Source: Anaerolineae bacterium (lineage in GTDB: Bacteria; Chloroflexota; Anaerolineae; UBA4142; SHND01). From it: 64,000 nt of DNA. Of the stretch, positions 8,011-17,093 are shown piece by piece. Below the pieces are notes generated by a model. That model was not told where the DNA came from, searched no databases, and was given only the letters and a program-made list of their open reading frames with translations. The position numbers and the translations under genes are program-made. Within the stretch, counting starts at the first letter, position 1; each line of letters starts with the position of its first letter. The DNA lies in assembly GCA_020851635.1 (NCBI GenBank), contig JADZCJ010000015.1, positions 61,900-125,899 of the forward strand, in the 5' to 3' direction.

Positions 8011-9617
8011 TATGCAGATTTTGGAGTCTTGCCGGATTTGCTCGTCTTGCCGCCATAATAATTATAGTAATGGTAATTATAGCCGGCCGTCCGTCGGGTC
8101 GAGAGTTTGTTGATAACCGTGCCGAGGACTTTGACGTTCGCCTGTTTTAACGTATTGAGCGCGCGCCGCGCCACATCAATACGAGTCTTGCCCGAATCCA
8201 CAACGAGAATCGCGCCCGAACACCGTGAACCCAGGATACTGGCATCGGCGACGAGGAGCGCCGGAGACGAATCAATCACGACCATATCGGACTGACTGCG
8301 CAGCGCGCTCAAAATATCGGTCATGCGTTTCGAGTCCAGAATCTCACTCGGATTCGGAGGAATGGTGCCGGTCGTCAGCAAACGCAAGCCGGGAATCGCC
8401 GTCGGTTTGAGCACACGGTCCAATTCAGGCGCGTCATCCAGAAAGAGATCGGTCAAACCGACATCGTTCGAGACATTAAAGAGGTTTTGAAGTGAGGGGC
8501 GGCGCAAATCACAATCGAGCAAAATAACGCGCTTGCCGCTCTGGGCAATCGTCGTTGCCAAATTGGCAGCAGTGGTTGACTTGCCTTCGCCGGGTCCACT
8601 GCTCGTCACTAGCAATGCGCCGTTTGGATTTTCGATGCCCGAAAAACGGAGATTGGTGCGCAGGACGCGATACGCTTCCGAAATGGGAGAACGCGGCTGC
8701 GTTATGGTGACGACCTGATCGGCGGGTCTCTTGATATCCTGAATCCGCGTAATAGTGCCCAGGGTCGGCACATTCAGCTGTGTCTGGGCATCGTTTGCGT
8801 CTTTGACGGTCTCATCGAGATATTCGATCGCAAATATGATCGCGCCCGAAATAATCAACCCCAGCATGGCGGCAATGATCAAATAGAGCTGCACATTTGG
8901 GCTGATGGGTTTGGAAGGCAATTGTGCGGGGGCGAGGATGCTGAGGTAACTGCCCGAGTCCTGACGGGTGATCAATGCGGACAAATCGGCATACGATTGC
9001 TGCCATTTCTCGACTCGGGCTTCGACTTTTTCCAGCTGCTCGGTCAGCACGCCCAATTGCTCCGGGTCGTTTTCGAGCGCGCTCTGTGCTTCAAGCGAGA
9101 TGGCGTCCGCCTGACCTTTTTTGATTCTGGATTCGAGCTGGGTCAGCTGTGTTTCAATAAAACTGCGTTGTTCCTGACTGCGTTGCTGCTGCGCATTAAT
9201 GGGGCTTTGCTTGATGAGTTCTTGCGCCAACGCGTCGGCGACGCGCTTTGCCATGGCGGGATTCTGGTCGGTGACGCTGATATCAACAAGCTGTCCGCCC
9301 GATGTCGAAACCTGTGCGGTAAAAAAGAGCGCCTGCCAGCCGCCGGGGTACCCGGTCTCGTTCGCTACCGCCTCGAGAATTGGCTGCTGTTTGGCGAGCA
9401 GCGCATGCGATTGGGCGACCTGTGAGGCAAGAAAAGCAGAGTTTTGATTGACATCACTCGATTGGTCAAATCGCCCCACCAAAACATCGGTGCTGGTCTG
9501 GTAGATCGGGGTCAAGGTGGTGGTATACAAATACGCCACCAACACCAGACCGGTCGTAACTAGGATGGCAAGCCAGCTCCATTTAACGATAATGGCAAGA
9601 TAAGAACGTAAAGACAT
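8010..9617 (-). CDS. Polysaccharide co-polymerase / BY-kinase tyrosine autokinase (Wzz-Wzc type)
   Basis: A 535-residue membrane protein that controls polysaccharide chain length and export. The N-terminal Wzz domain has membrane segments at about 12-35 and 225-250 flanking a coiled-coil periplasmic part. The C-terminal BY-kinase has Walker A GPGEGKSTTA, Walker A' LLDCDLRRP and Walker B MVVIDSSPAL. It ends in a tyrosine cluster, YNYHYYNYYGG, the usual autophosphorylation tail. Both modules are fused in one chain, as in proteobacterial Wzc. It sits between the O-antigen ligase-like gene and the nucleotidyltransferase. Confidence 0.92.
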   Translation of the reverse strand: MSLRSYLAIIVKWSWLAILVTTGLVLVAYLYTTTLTPIYQTSTDVLVGRFDQSSDVNQNSAFLASQVAQSHALLAKQQPILEAVANETGYPGGWQALFFTAQVSTSGGQLVDISVTDQNPAMAKRVADALAQELIKQSPINAQQQRSQEQRSFIETQLTQLESRIKKGQADAISLEAQSALENDPEQLGVLTEQLEKVEARVEKWQQSYADLSALITRQDSGSYLSILAPAQLPSKPISPNVQLYLIIAAMLGLIISGAIIFAIEYLDETVKDANDAQTQLNVPTLGTITRIQDIKRPADQVVTITQPRSPISEAYRVLRTNLRFSGIENPNGALLVTSSGPGEGKSTTAANLATTIAQSGKRVILLDCDLRRPSLQNLFNVSNDVGLTDLFLDDAPELDRVLKPTAIPGLRLLTTGTIPPNPSEILDSKRMTDILSALRSQSDMVVIDSSPALLVADASILGSRCSGAILVVDSGKTRIDVARRALNTLKQANVKVLGTVINKLSTRRTAGYNYHYYNYYGGKTSKSGKTPKSA

Positions 9618-9651
9618 GGTTCAGCTAACTTTGGTGAATTGGTACGACGCT

Positions 9652-10950
9652 CTAAAGCAAGGGAGTTGCATTGTATATTTTTTTGTTTCTTTTGTCGAAT
9701 AAAAGCGCCAACGCCAGCACAAACCACATGATAAACGCCGCCTTGAATCCCCAAAAAATGCTGTCCCCCCACCCGTGCGTGACTATCACCGCCATCGCCG
9801 CAAGCACGCCGATAGCAAGGTCGCGCGCCACGCTGCCGCGGTAGCCGCGCCAGACCCCAACCGCCAGCGCAAGCCAGAAGGCGACGAAACTCAGCAGTCC
9901 GATGATCCCGGTATCCAGCCCTACCTGTAAAAACAGATGATGCGCATGCGGCACATCTTTCAGCCCGCGTTCCGCAAAGGGCGGGGCGAACGGAGCAACA
10001 TACGTATACCCTCCGACTCCGATGCCGAATAGCGGCGATTGGCTCAGCAACCTCACCGCCTGTCCCCATAATTCCTGTCGTTCGTCAACACTTTCGGACA
10101 ATTCCGTGCCGACAGGTCCATATAAAAAATCGGCAGGGGACATACCGCCCAAAGCATTATTGAGCGCCAGCGCGCCGAGCAGGAGCAAAGGCAGCGCGGG
10201 AACCAGCCAGCGATTATACAGCGCCGCCCACACGATCAACCCGACGGCAACACCGAGCCACGCGCCGCGCACCTGGAGCAGGAACAATATGAGCGTGATC
10301 GGAACGAGCGCAAGCGCGGCAGCCGCGCGAATCCGTCGTTCGGGCACGCGCAGACATGCCAGAGCGATGAGCAAGATCGGCGCCAGCGCACCCGCCATTA
10401 CGTTTCCATTTGTCGTTTCGAACAGCAGGGTCCAATTTTGTTCGTAAAAGAACGGAATTGGAATCATCGGCGCGCCGCGAAATGGCACTGTGAAAGGCGT
10501 GATGACAGCCAGTCCGGCGCCGATGAGCACAAGCAGCATGGCTGCCGACCACATTCCCCGAACGCTGTGAACGTGGTCCAAAACCACAAACAAAATGAGG
10601 ACGCCTGCAATCAGGTCCGCCGCAATCACAATTCCTTCGGGATATTTTGGCGATAGCGCAAATACGATCGCAAAGGTCGCGAGCAGAACAAGGAGAAATG
10701 GGTTGATTTGCGTTCTGGGAAAAGGACTGCCCAGCGCAAGCCAGCGCAGGACAAAATATAGGGGCGCAACCGCAAAGGCAACCGGCAAGAGCGGCGTGGG
10801 CACAAGCAACAAAAGGATGACGGGAATCGCAAAGAGAATTGAGGGTCGCCAAACACCTTCAAGAGCATGCAGACGCGCGCCTCGCCTCTCTGCGTCTTGT
10901 TCCGCGCCGAGCGCCCGTGACTGCAACGGAGAACGATTCGAGCTAGACAT
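9652..10950 (-). CDS. O-antigen ligase / Wzy-like polymerase family membrane protein
   Basis: This protein of about 432 residues has some ten or more membrane segments and a long hydrophilic loop containing the family signature ELWGQAVRLLSQSPLFGIGVGGY and PHAHHLFLQVGLDTGIIGLL. The latter carries the conserved His-containing motif of WaaL/Wzy-type enzymes, which join or polymerise lipid-linked glycans at the outer face of the membrane. The start is ATG at 10950 (MSSSNRS), overlapping the end of the glycosyltransferase gene by 8 bases. The frame stays open another 27 codons, but that stretch is inside the neighbour. Confidence 0.85.
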   Translation of the reverse strand: MSSSNRSPLQSRALGAEQDAERRGARLHALEGVWRPSILFAIPVILLLLVPTPLLPVAFAVAPLYFVLRWLALGSPFPRTQINPFLLVLLATFAIVFALSPKYPEGIVIAADLIAGVLILFVVLDHVHSVRGMWSAAMLLVLIGAGLAVITPFTVPFRGAPMIPIPFFYEQNWTLLFETTNGNVMAGALAPILLIALACLRVPERRIRAAAALALVPITLILFLLQVRGAWLGVAVGLIVWAALYNRWLVPALPLLLLGALALNNALGGMSPADFLYGPVGTELSESVDERQELWGQAVRLLSQSPLFGIGVGGYTYVAPFAPPFAERGLKDVPHAHHLFLQVGLDTGIIGLLSFVAFWLALAVGVWRGYRGSVARDLAIGVLAAMAVIVTHGWGDSIFWGFKAAFIMWFVLALALLFDKRNKKIYNATPLL

Positions 10951-12058
10951 GGTCCGATGCTTGATAGAGTTGCACGAGAAGAGGGACCTGGGTCTGGGGT
11001 GTAAAACCTTCCGCGCGCTGTTGGGCAACACAAGCCAATCGAGCCGCCCATTCAGGATTTGTCAGCACGCGCGCCAGGCCGTCGGCAAGCGCCTCAGGAT
11101 CTTCTGACGGCACAAGGAGGCCACTCTCTTGATTTTCAATCAATTCGGGCACACCACCAACCGCCGTAGCCACCACCGGCAGCCCAAGCGACATCGCCTC
11201 CAGAATCACCATGCCGAATCCTTCCCACCTCGAAGACGAAACCAGCACATCCGCCGCGGACATCACACGCGGCATATCATCACGAAAACCAATAAAACGG
11301 ACGCGCGATCGCACACCCAACTGCGCGGCAAGTTGTTCGAGAAAAGCGCGGCGGGAACCATCGCTGGCAATCAATAAAAGCGGCGCGAGTGCGGGGTTTG
11401 TGTTTTGCAGCCGCGCCATTGCCCGGATTGAAACGTCCACACCCTTTTTGTGTTCCAACCCCCCGCCCGAGAGAATCACCAAAGCGTCGTCAGGAATATT
11501 CAGATATGCGCGCGCAAAAGCTTTGGGTTGTTTGGCTGCCTCAAGAGCACGGAGGTCAGCAGAATTATAGACAACGGTGATTTTGCTACTTGTTTCGGGC
11601 AAAAAGGAAACAAGCGCGTCCCTTACCGCTTTGCTCACCGCAACAATATTCCCATAGCGGCTAAAAAGAAAGCGTTCCAGCGGCTTGAGATACCACCGGC
11701 GGCGGCGGTTTGTCACACTCTGCTCCGAGACAAAATAGCGCTGCTGCGTGTGCCAAAGTGAGACTAGCGCGACATACCAAATTGCGGGCCAACCCTGCGC
11801 GTGCACCACATCAAAGCTGCCCGAACGCAACAAGGCAGAGAGCTGTGACAGACCGCGGGGATCGTACTTGGTTTTGAGTTCGAAATTGTGCGCGGGCACT
11901 CCTGCCGCCGCGAGACGTTCCCCAAAAACCCCGATTTCGTATAACCCTGCGATTTCGTTCTCGATGCCGGATGTTTGCTGTAAATAACGGATGAGATGCC
12001 AGAGCGACGTGGCGATGCCGCCCGCCGCAAATGTGCCGGTGATGTGCAAAACGCGCAT
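10943..12058 (-). CDS. Family 4 glycosyltransferase (GT-B fold)
   Basis: A 371-residue cytosolic or membrane-associated sugar transferase. It begins MRVLHITGTFAAGGIATSLW, with the Gly-rich N-terminal loop, and has VHAQGW, ITVVYNSADL and LSGGGLEHKKGVDVSIRAM. The GT4 donor-site pattern SSRWEGFGMVILEAMSLGLPVV contains the E-x7-E-like element. It probably adds a hexose to the growing repeat unit. It lies 25 bases downstream of the aminotransferase gene and overlaps the ligase-like gene by 8 bases. Confidence 0.92.
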   Translation of the reverse strand: MRVLHITGTFAAGGIATSLWHLIRYLQQTSGIENEIAGLYEIGVFGERLAAAGVPAHNFELKTKYDPRGLSQLSALLRSGSFDVVHAQGWPAIWYVALVSLWHTQQRYFVSEQSVTNRRRRWYLKPLERFLFSRYGNIVAVSKAVRDALVSFLPETSSKITVVYNSADLRALEAAKQPKAFARAYLNIPDDALVILSGGGLEHKKGVDVSIRAMARLQNTNPALAPLLLIASDGSRRAFLEQLAAQLGVRSRVRFIGFRDDMPRVMSAADVLVSSSRWEGFGMVILEAMSLGLPVVATAVGGVPELIENQESGLLVPSEDPEALADGLARVLTNPEWAARLACVAQQRAEGFTPQTQVPLLVQLYQASDHV

Positions 12059-12083
12059 GATAAATGCCGCTGACCGGAACGCG

Positions 12084-13295
12084 TCAGACCGCCTCGTTCA
12101 CAATCGTCCGCAGACGTTCGCACACCCGGTCTACCTGAGTTTCGGTCATGATTCCCGAAAAGGGGAGTGCGAGCGATACATCACCAAGATATTCGGTTAC
12201 AGGGAAATCGCCGCGTTGATAGCCAAAGCGGTCACGATAAAAGGGTTGGAGATGAATTGGGGTAAAGTACGGGCGGCTCGGGATGCCCTCTGCGGCAAGA
12301 GTATGTACAACCATATCGCGCGAGGCGGGAGGTTTGATCCGCACGACATAAACAAACCAGCTCATGCGCGTGGTGGTCGGCGCAATAAAAGGGATTTCAA
12401 TCAATTCCTCATCTCGTAACCGCTCATTGTACCAGCCCGCAACCCGTTCGCGCTTGGCGAGTAGTTCGTCGAGCCGCTGCATCTGCGCCAGCCCCAACGC
12501 CGCGCTCAATTCATCCAAACGATAGTTATAACCGAGCCGCGTATGGTTGAGCCATGCGTCAAAGATATCCCGCCCCTGATTCCGCAGTGATCGAAAAAGC
12601 GCGTTCCAATCAGAGCGATTCGTGACGACCATACCGCCCTCACCTGTCGTCATTTGTTTGTTGGGATAAAACGCAAAGACGGACGCATCGCCAAAGGTCC
12701 CCGCTTTGCGCCCTTTATATTCTGCGCCCAACGCTTCGCACGCGTCTTCGACCAACGAGAGATTGTGCGCTCGCGCCGTTTCGAGCAGCGGGTCGAGGTC
12801 GGCAGGTTGACCAAACGCGTGGATAGGCAAGAGCGACCGGAGACTAGAGACAAGCGATTCAGGATTGATGATTACTGATTTCTGATTTCTGACCGTGGGA
12901 GGGAGCCAATACGCGGCGCTGTCATCACCGCGCGCCAGGTCATGGGCTGCCTGGGCAACGAGGACGGGGTTGATATTGCCGGTGGTCGGGTCAACATCAA
13001 CAAAGATGGGAATGCCGCGCTCGTACAAAATACAGTTGGCGGACGCGATAAAGGAAAACGGCGAGGTAATGACAAGCGCGTTCTCTCGGACGCCTGCGGC
13101 AATCATCGTGAGGTGCAAACCACTGGTGCCCGAATTGACGCCAACGGCATGTCCAACTCCAAGATAATCTGCAAATGAATTTTCAAAGGCAGAGATTTTT
13201 GGTCCAATGCTGAGCTGACTGGTCTCCATGACCTCCATGACGGCCGCGCGTTCGGCAGAGGTGAGGTCAGGACCGGACATGGGAATTGAGTTCAT
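12084..13295 (-). CDS. DegT/DnrJ/EryC1/StrS-family sugar aminotransferase
   Basis: A 403-residue PLP-dependent enzyme that aminates keto sugars for polysaccharide synthesis. The start ATG at 13295 gives MNSIPMSGPDLTSAERAAVM. The protein has VNSGTSGLHL, ITSPFSFIASANCILYERG and the PLP-lysine region FAFYPNKQMTTGEGGMVV. Residues of about 134-152 (VRNQKSVIINPESLVSSLRS) are an insertion-like stretch encoded by GATTTCTGATT repeats; it sits where relatives have a short loop before PIHAFGQPADLD. TACAAT ends only 7 bases before the ATG, so the mRNA may be leaderless. First gene of the polysaccharide operon. Confidence 0.9.
   Translation of the reverse strand: MNSIPMSGPDLTSAERAAVMEVMETSQLSIGPKISAFENSFADYLGVGHAVGVNSGTSGLHLTMIAAGVRENALVITSPFSFIASANCILYERGIPIFVDVDPTTGNINPVLVAQAAHDLARGDDSAAYWLPPTVRNQKSVIINPESLVSSLRSLLPIHAFGQPADLDPLLETARAHNLSLVEDACEALGAEYKGRKAGTFGDASVFAFYPNKQMTTGEGGMVVTNRSDWNALFRSLRNQGRDIFDAWLNHTRLGYNYRLDELSAALGLAQMQRLDELLAKRERVAGWYNERLRDEELIEIPFIAPTTTRMSWFVYVVRIKPPASRDMVVHTLAAEGIPSRPYFTPIHLQPFYRDRFGYQRGDFPVTEYLGDVSLALPFSGIMTETQVDRVCERLRTIVNEAV
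12841..12893. repeat. Intergenic-style repeat embedded in the aminotransferase gene
   Basis: On the + strand it reads GACTAGAGACAAGCGATTC and then GATTACTGATTTCTGATTTC. This matches the style of the GATTGCTGATT and GAGATTCGAGACTAGAG repeats that are otherwise intergenic. It stays in frame and adds about 18 residues. Confidence 0.6.
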
Positions 13296-13302
13296 GCGGG
13301 TG

Positions 13303-13332
13303 ATTGTACTCGAACGACGCAAATAAATGCAA
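13303..13332 (-). promoter_or_regulatory. Promoter of the polysaccharide operon, probably leaderless
   Basis: On the minus strand, TTGCAT (13332-13327), 18 bases and TACAAT (13308-13303) are followed by 7 bases and the ATG. Transcription would start at or within 1-2 bases of the start codon. Confidence 0.7.
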
Positions 13333-13355
13333 GGGGCGCGAGCAGCGCCAATACA

Positions 13356-13396
13356 ACAAAAAACGCCGCTTTGGGTGAGAACCAAAGCGGCGTTCA
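13356..13396 (-). terminator. Intrinsic terminator of the HEAT-repeat gene
   Basis: On the minus strand the stem AACGCCGCTTTGG and its complement enclose a 7-base loop. It is followed by TTTTTTGTTG and starts right after the stop codon at 13399. Confidence 0.9.
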
Positions 13397-13398
13397 AT

Positions 13399-14520
13399 TT
13401 AGCGTTTGCGGCGAGGCCGGAGCGCCCCGTCGTCCAGCAAATCCTGCGGACCGACGTCGTCGTCGCCCAATTCATCCTCCTCGCCATCCAATTCCTCTGC
13501 CAACAGTTCTTCTTCTTCGCTTTCCAGACCAATGTCCACGAGGAGCATGTTTGAACCACTTGCAAACTCGAGCTCGTCGAGCGCGTCCTGCGCGATCTCG
13601 CGCGCAACTTCGTCCTCTCCCTGAATGATCTCAATCAGCGCGCGCCGCGCATCCTTGCCGCCAATCTGCCCCAGCGATGTGACGGCGGCGGTGGAAACCT
13701 CGCGGTCGGGGTCTTGAATCAATTCGATCAGACGGGGGACCGCGGCTTTGAATTCGAGTTCACCCACCGCGCGGGCAGCTTCAAAACGCATCTGCGGGTC
13801 GGGCGAAAACAATTCCTGTGCGGCGGTGCGCTTCCAGAATGGGTCAGCGCTGCGACCCATTGCAAAGACGGCGGTGGCGCGCATTTTAGGGTCGTCATCC
13901 GCATATGCCAGCGTAATGATATTGCGCGCGGTCTCGTCGCCTACATACGCATAGGACTCGATAGCCCGACGGACTACCAGCTGGTCCTCTGCGATATTGC
14001 GAATGACGGCAAGCAGGGCGGTCAGGATCTCGTCGCCGTCAGAGGCAGAGATGCGCTTGGTTTCACCGAGCAGCACAAAGTGTCCCAGCCCTTCGGCAGC
14101 TGCCGCGCGCACATGCGCGTCCGGGTCACTGCGCAGCGCGCCAATCAGGTAGCGAATCAATAACGGGTCCTGTTCTTCCCACAAACCATTGATCGCCTGG
14201 ACACGCACCTCGGGGTCTTGATCATCCAACAGATATCGAAAAATGCGCGCAAAGTCGGCTTCGATCCGCTCTTCTGCCAATTCAGCCATGGCTGCCGCAA
14301 CACGCCGACGCTTTTCCGGCGGCAAGTTCTGCCAGGTCTCTGCAAATTCCTGCAATTCCGGACGCGTGACGTCGGAAAAGGCAAACAAGAGCGACGAGGC
14401 AAGCGAAACTTTGTCACTGGTCAGATATTTCAGGGCTGATTTGAAATCAGCGTCAAACAGTCTTTCGGGGCGACCACTCATTCCAATATTCCCGTTCGGG
14501 TTCTGCATAAAATTATTCAC
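13399..14520 (-). CDS. HEAT-repeat protein
   Basis: This 373-residue soluble protein is built of helical HEAT units: DDQDPEVRVQAINGLWE, SDPDAHVRAAAAEGLGHF, DDPKMRATAVFAMGRS, PDPQMRFEAARAVGELE and DPDREVSTAAVTSLGQIG. The C-terminus is strongly acidic (ESEEEELLAEELDGEEDEL) and ends with the basic RPRRKR. Such scaffolds bind proteins; the partner cannot be read. An extended -10, TGCTATAAT, lies upstream, and AGGGTG precedes the ATG. It is transcribed on its own, with a terminator at 13356-13396. Confidence 0.85.
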   Translation of the reverse strand: MNNFMQNPNGNIGMSGRPERLFDADFKSALKYLTSDKVSLASSLLFAFSDVTRPELQEFAETWQNLPPEKRRRVAAAMAELAEERIEADFARIFRYLLDDQDPEVRVQAINGLWEEQDPLLIRYLIGALRSDPDAHVRAAAAEGLGHFVLLGETKRISASDGDEILTALLAVIRNIAEDQLVVRRAIESYAYVGDETARNIITLAYADDDPKMRATAVFAMGRSADPFWKRTAAQELFSPDPQMRFEAARAVGELEFKAAVPRLIELIQDPDREVSTAAVTSLGQIGGKDARRALIEIIQGEDEVAREIAQDALDELEFASGSNMLLVDIGLESEEEELLAEELDGEEDELGDDDVGPQDLLDDGALRPRRKR

Positions 14521-14534
14521 CCTATTCAGTGGAA

Positions 14535-14543
14535 ATTATAGCA
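14535..14543 (-). promoter_or_regulatory. Extended -10 promoter of the HEAT-repeat gene
   Basis: The minus strand reads TGCTATAAT, an extended -10 element, 15 bases before the ATG at 14520. The -35 region is weak. Confidence 0.6.
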
Positions 14544-14625
14544 TAAAGCTTACAGGTGGGGCACGGTGTGTTCTGAATAGTTGTAGAGACGTTTTGAGAT
14601 AATGCCTCTATGGAGGCGGTCTCTG

Positions 14626-14641
14626 TGTTATACTTTTTTTT
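14626..14641 (+). promoter_or_regulatory. Extended -10 promoter of the methylase-like gene, leaderless layout
   Basis: TGTTATACT, with TATACT at 14629-14634, is followed by 7 bases and the ATG at 14642. The transcript would begin at the start codon. No -35 element is evident. Confidence 0.5.
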
Positions 14642-17047
14642 ATGAGTGCGCGGGCATTTGTGCCGGGTCGCGATCAACGCTTTTATTTGCTTGCAGGACA
14701 TCGCCAACCATTGGCGGATAATATAATCGCGCATTGGATTGAACAGTTCACCCAACCCAACGACCTGATCATAGACCCTTTTGTCGGGTCGGACGCGGTC
14801 GTACGGACGGCATTGGAACGGGGAAGGCGCATTCTGGCGACAGACTCGAACCCGATTGTGGCATGGGCGGCTCGGGTGCAAGCAACCCTTCCGAATGCTC
14901 GCGACATTCATACCGCCCTGGCGCGGTTGGGAGACACACGTAAAGAAGGCGAAACTCTGCAAGCATCCCTGAACAAATTGTATGTCAGCCAGTGTGCCAG
15001 GTGCGGCGGCGCGGTGATTGCGGACTTTTTTGTCTGGCGCCGCGAGGGTGGCAAGGAGCTGCTGGCAGAGAAAAGCTATACCTGCGCTAACTGTGGACCA
15101 CGTCGGGACGATGCAACCGAAACTGACCGCCAACGCGCCAAAGAGGGCCCGAAAGGGCTCAGCTATCATCTTCTTTTGCAACGGCTGTTGACAGATGACC
15201 CTGTCACGACGCCGCACATCAAGCGACTGCTTGAATTGTATACGCCTCGAAATCTGAATGCGCTGGCAGCGGTGACAGCCAAGCTGGATGCAGATTTCCG
15301 CGATGATGCCGCACACAATATCCTGGCAGCCCTCTTGCTGCATGCACTGGATGTCGGCTCGTCCCTCTATACATCACCCGGTGCCATGCCCACGCGCGAG
15401 ATTCCGAACGAATTTGCGGAAATGAACATTTGGAGCGCGCTGTCGAGCGCCGCGCACGGCTTGAGCAAACGCGGCGCAGGGCTCAAGTTAGCTGTCAGCG
15501 CCGCCCAGGCCCTCCGGAGCAGCACACCTGCCGCGTTTATAGGACAAGGCAGCGCGCGCTATCTCTTGGAACAAGCCCCCGCCGCGAACGCGGCGCTGAT
15601 TCTTTCCAGTCCGGCGCGGCTCGACCCGCGGTTCTGGGAACTGTCGTTCCTCTGGTCGCGCTGGCTTTTGGGCAAAACGGCAGCTGCGTCGTTGGAGCCC
15701 CTGCTGCAAGATAAACGTCAGCGATGGAGTTGGTACGGCGACGCATTGACCAGATCATTTGCAGATGCAGCCGAGTTGACGCGCGAAAAAGGCGCCCTGG
15801 TGGTTGCGTTTCCGGCGGGCAGCCACGCCATGATTGAGGCGCTGATGCTGGCAGCTTCACCCGTTTTTGCGCTCCGGGATTTTTCGTTCCGTCCCCGGCG
15901 CGGGGCAGATCGTTCTACGGAATGGGGCGCGCTGCGCGGCGATTATCAAGTGGTGTCGGAACGCACAAATGTGACAACCGTCCCTGCGTCAAATTCGGCG
16001 ATTGCGACAAGAGTCCGCGCGGGCTCGCTGCGCGCCGCGCGCGAAATACTGGAGGCGCGGGGGGAACCGCTGGCATATTCGTGGCTGCATCACGCGGGTT
16101 TGAGCGAGTTGGCGCGCACAAACGTTTTGGCGGAAATGATCCGCGCCAATTATCGTGAGGGCGACAACGCCTTTCAAGTTCTACGACATCGCATGGAAGA
16201 AGGGTTCAAGGAAGGATATATTCAAGAATTTGACCATTGGGCAAAAGAGGGGAGGGTGCTTTGGCTTGGGCGCGAGGGCGCGGAGCATACGACGGACGAC
16301 GAACGTCGGACGACGAACGATCAACAACGGGCAGCGGCTGACGTACGAGGAACAGCCAATATCGAGAGAAATTCACATGCGCCAGCCGAGCTTTTGCTTC
16401 GGGTCGAAGAGGTAGTGCGTGAGCTTGTAGAACAGAGACGAACGATCGGCGCTGATGAATTGGATGACGCAGTATTGGCGCGATTCGGCGGGCTGTTGAC
16501 ACCGGAAATCGAGTTGGTGGAATTGTGCGCGGCAGCGTATGCGGATTTGGCAGACGGCGTGTGGATTCGGCGCGCCGACGATGCGCAAGCCGAACTCGCA
16601 GCCGCCAAATCACTTGTGAAAGAACTGGGCGAGCATCTGGGGTTCAAGATGACCGCGTCAGAGAGCCGATTCGACAGGGTTTGGCGCATCGAAAAAATCA
16701 TTCCGGGGTCCGCAAGCGGCACATTGCGCGAGGAGCGGATCTACGAAGACGCGTACGTGTTCTTGTTTCGAACACGCGCAGATTTTGACGAGCTCTTGAC
16801 CATGCGGGTTGCCCCACTGCATGGACTGGTTGTGCTCGCCGAGTCACAGATGGCGCTGACGCGCGAACGAATGTGGCGCGATCCGCGTTGGGAGAAACGA
16901 CTGGAACGCGCAGGGTGGGATTTTATGCGGGTTCCCATGATCAAAAAACTGCTCGGGCAAGAGTTTATAACACTGCCCGAGTTCCAACTTGCAGTTGGTC
17001 TGGAGCCGCCGTTGGCAACTGGTGACGAACAATTGCAGTTGTTGTGA
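14642..17047 (+). CDS. DNA-methylase-like protein with a zinc ribbon and an altered catalytic motif
   Basis: An 801-residue protein. The AdoMet-binding motif of N6/N4 DNA methylases, DPFVGSD, is at 45-51 and TDSNPIVAWAARVQ at 67-80. A zinc-ribbon insertion has C118, C121, C148 and C151. The region expected to hold the catalytic (D/N/S)PPY motif followed by Y-x-x-L-S-x-F reads SSPARLDPRFWELSFLWSRWLL at about 322-343, so the aromatic residue and one proline are lost. The C-terminal 350 residues are unlike any domain I recognise. An in-frame repeat-like stretch, HTTDDERRTTNDQQR, starts near residue 546. No restriction gene is adjacent. It may be an inactive or RNA-directed methylase relative. 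Confidence 0.6.
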   Translation: MSARAFVPGRDQRFYLLAGHRQPLADNIIAHWIEQFTQPNDLIIDPFVGSDAVVRTALERGRRILATDSNPIVAWAARVQATLPNARDIHTALARLGDTRKEGETLQASLNKLYVSQCARCGGAVIADFFVWRREGGKELLAEKSYTCANCGPRRDDATETDRQRAKEGPKGLSYHLLLQRLLTDDPVTTPHIKRLLELYTPRNLNALAAVTAKLDADFRDDAAHNILAALLLHALDVGSSLYTSPGAMPTREIPNEFAEMNIWSALSSAAHGLSKRGAGLKLAVSAAQALRSSTPAAFIGQGSARYLLEQAPAANAALILSSPARLDPRFWELSFLWSRWLLGKTAAASLEPLLQDKRQRWSWYGDALTRSFADAAELTREKGALVVAFPAGSHAMIEALMLAASPVFALRDFSFRPRRGADRSTEWGALRGDYQVVSERTNVTTVPASNSAIATRVRAGSLRAAREILEARGEPLAYSWLHHAGLSELARTNVLAEMIRANYREGDNAFQVLRHRMEEGFKEGYIQEFDHWAKEGRVLWLGREGAEHTTDDERRTTNDQQRAAADVRGTANIERNSHAPAELLLRVEEVVRELVEQRRTIGADELDDAVLARFGGLLTPEIELVELCAAAYADLADGVWIRRADDAQAELAAAKSLVKELGEHLGFKMTASESRFDRVWRIEKIIPGSASGTLREERIYEDAYVFLFRTRADFDELLTMRVAPLHGLVVLAESQMALTRERMWRDPRWEKRLERAGWDFMRVPMIKKLLGQEFITLPEFQLAVGLEPPLATGDEQLQLL
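16289..16325. repeat. CGACGAAC-type repeat inside the methylase-like gene
   Basis: The stretch ACGACGGACGACGAACG is followed by TCGGACGACGAACGATC in frame. A close relative, GACGGACGACCGACGACGAA, lies between lysC and asd at 35223-35242, where it is non-coding. Confidence 0.55.
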
Positions 17048-17093
17048 CCAAGGGCGGATGGCAAATACTGTCCGCAATTTTGTCGCGAGACCC

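Noticed and set aside
13296..13634. N-terminal extension of the aminotransferase frame
   Set aside because: It is out-of-frame sequence of the HEAT-repeat gene and its terminator. Homology starts at 13295.
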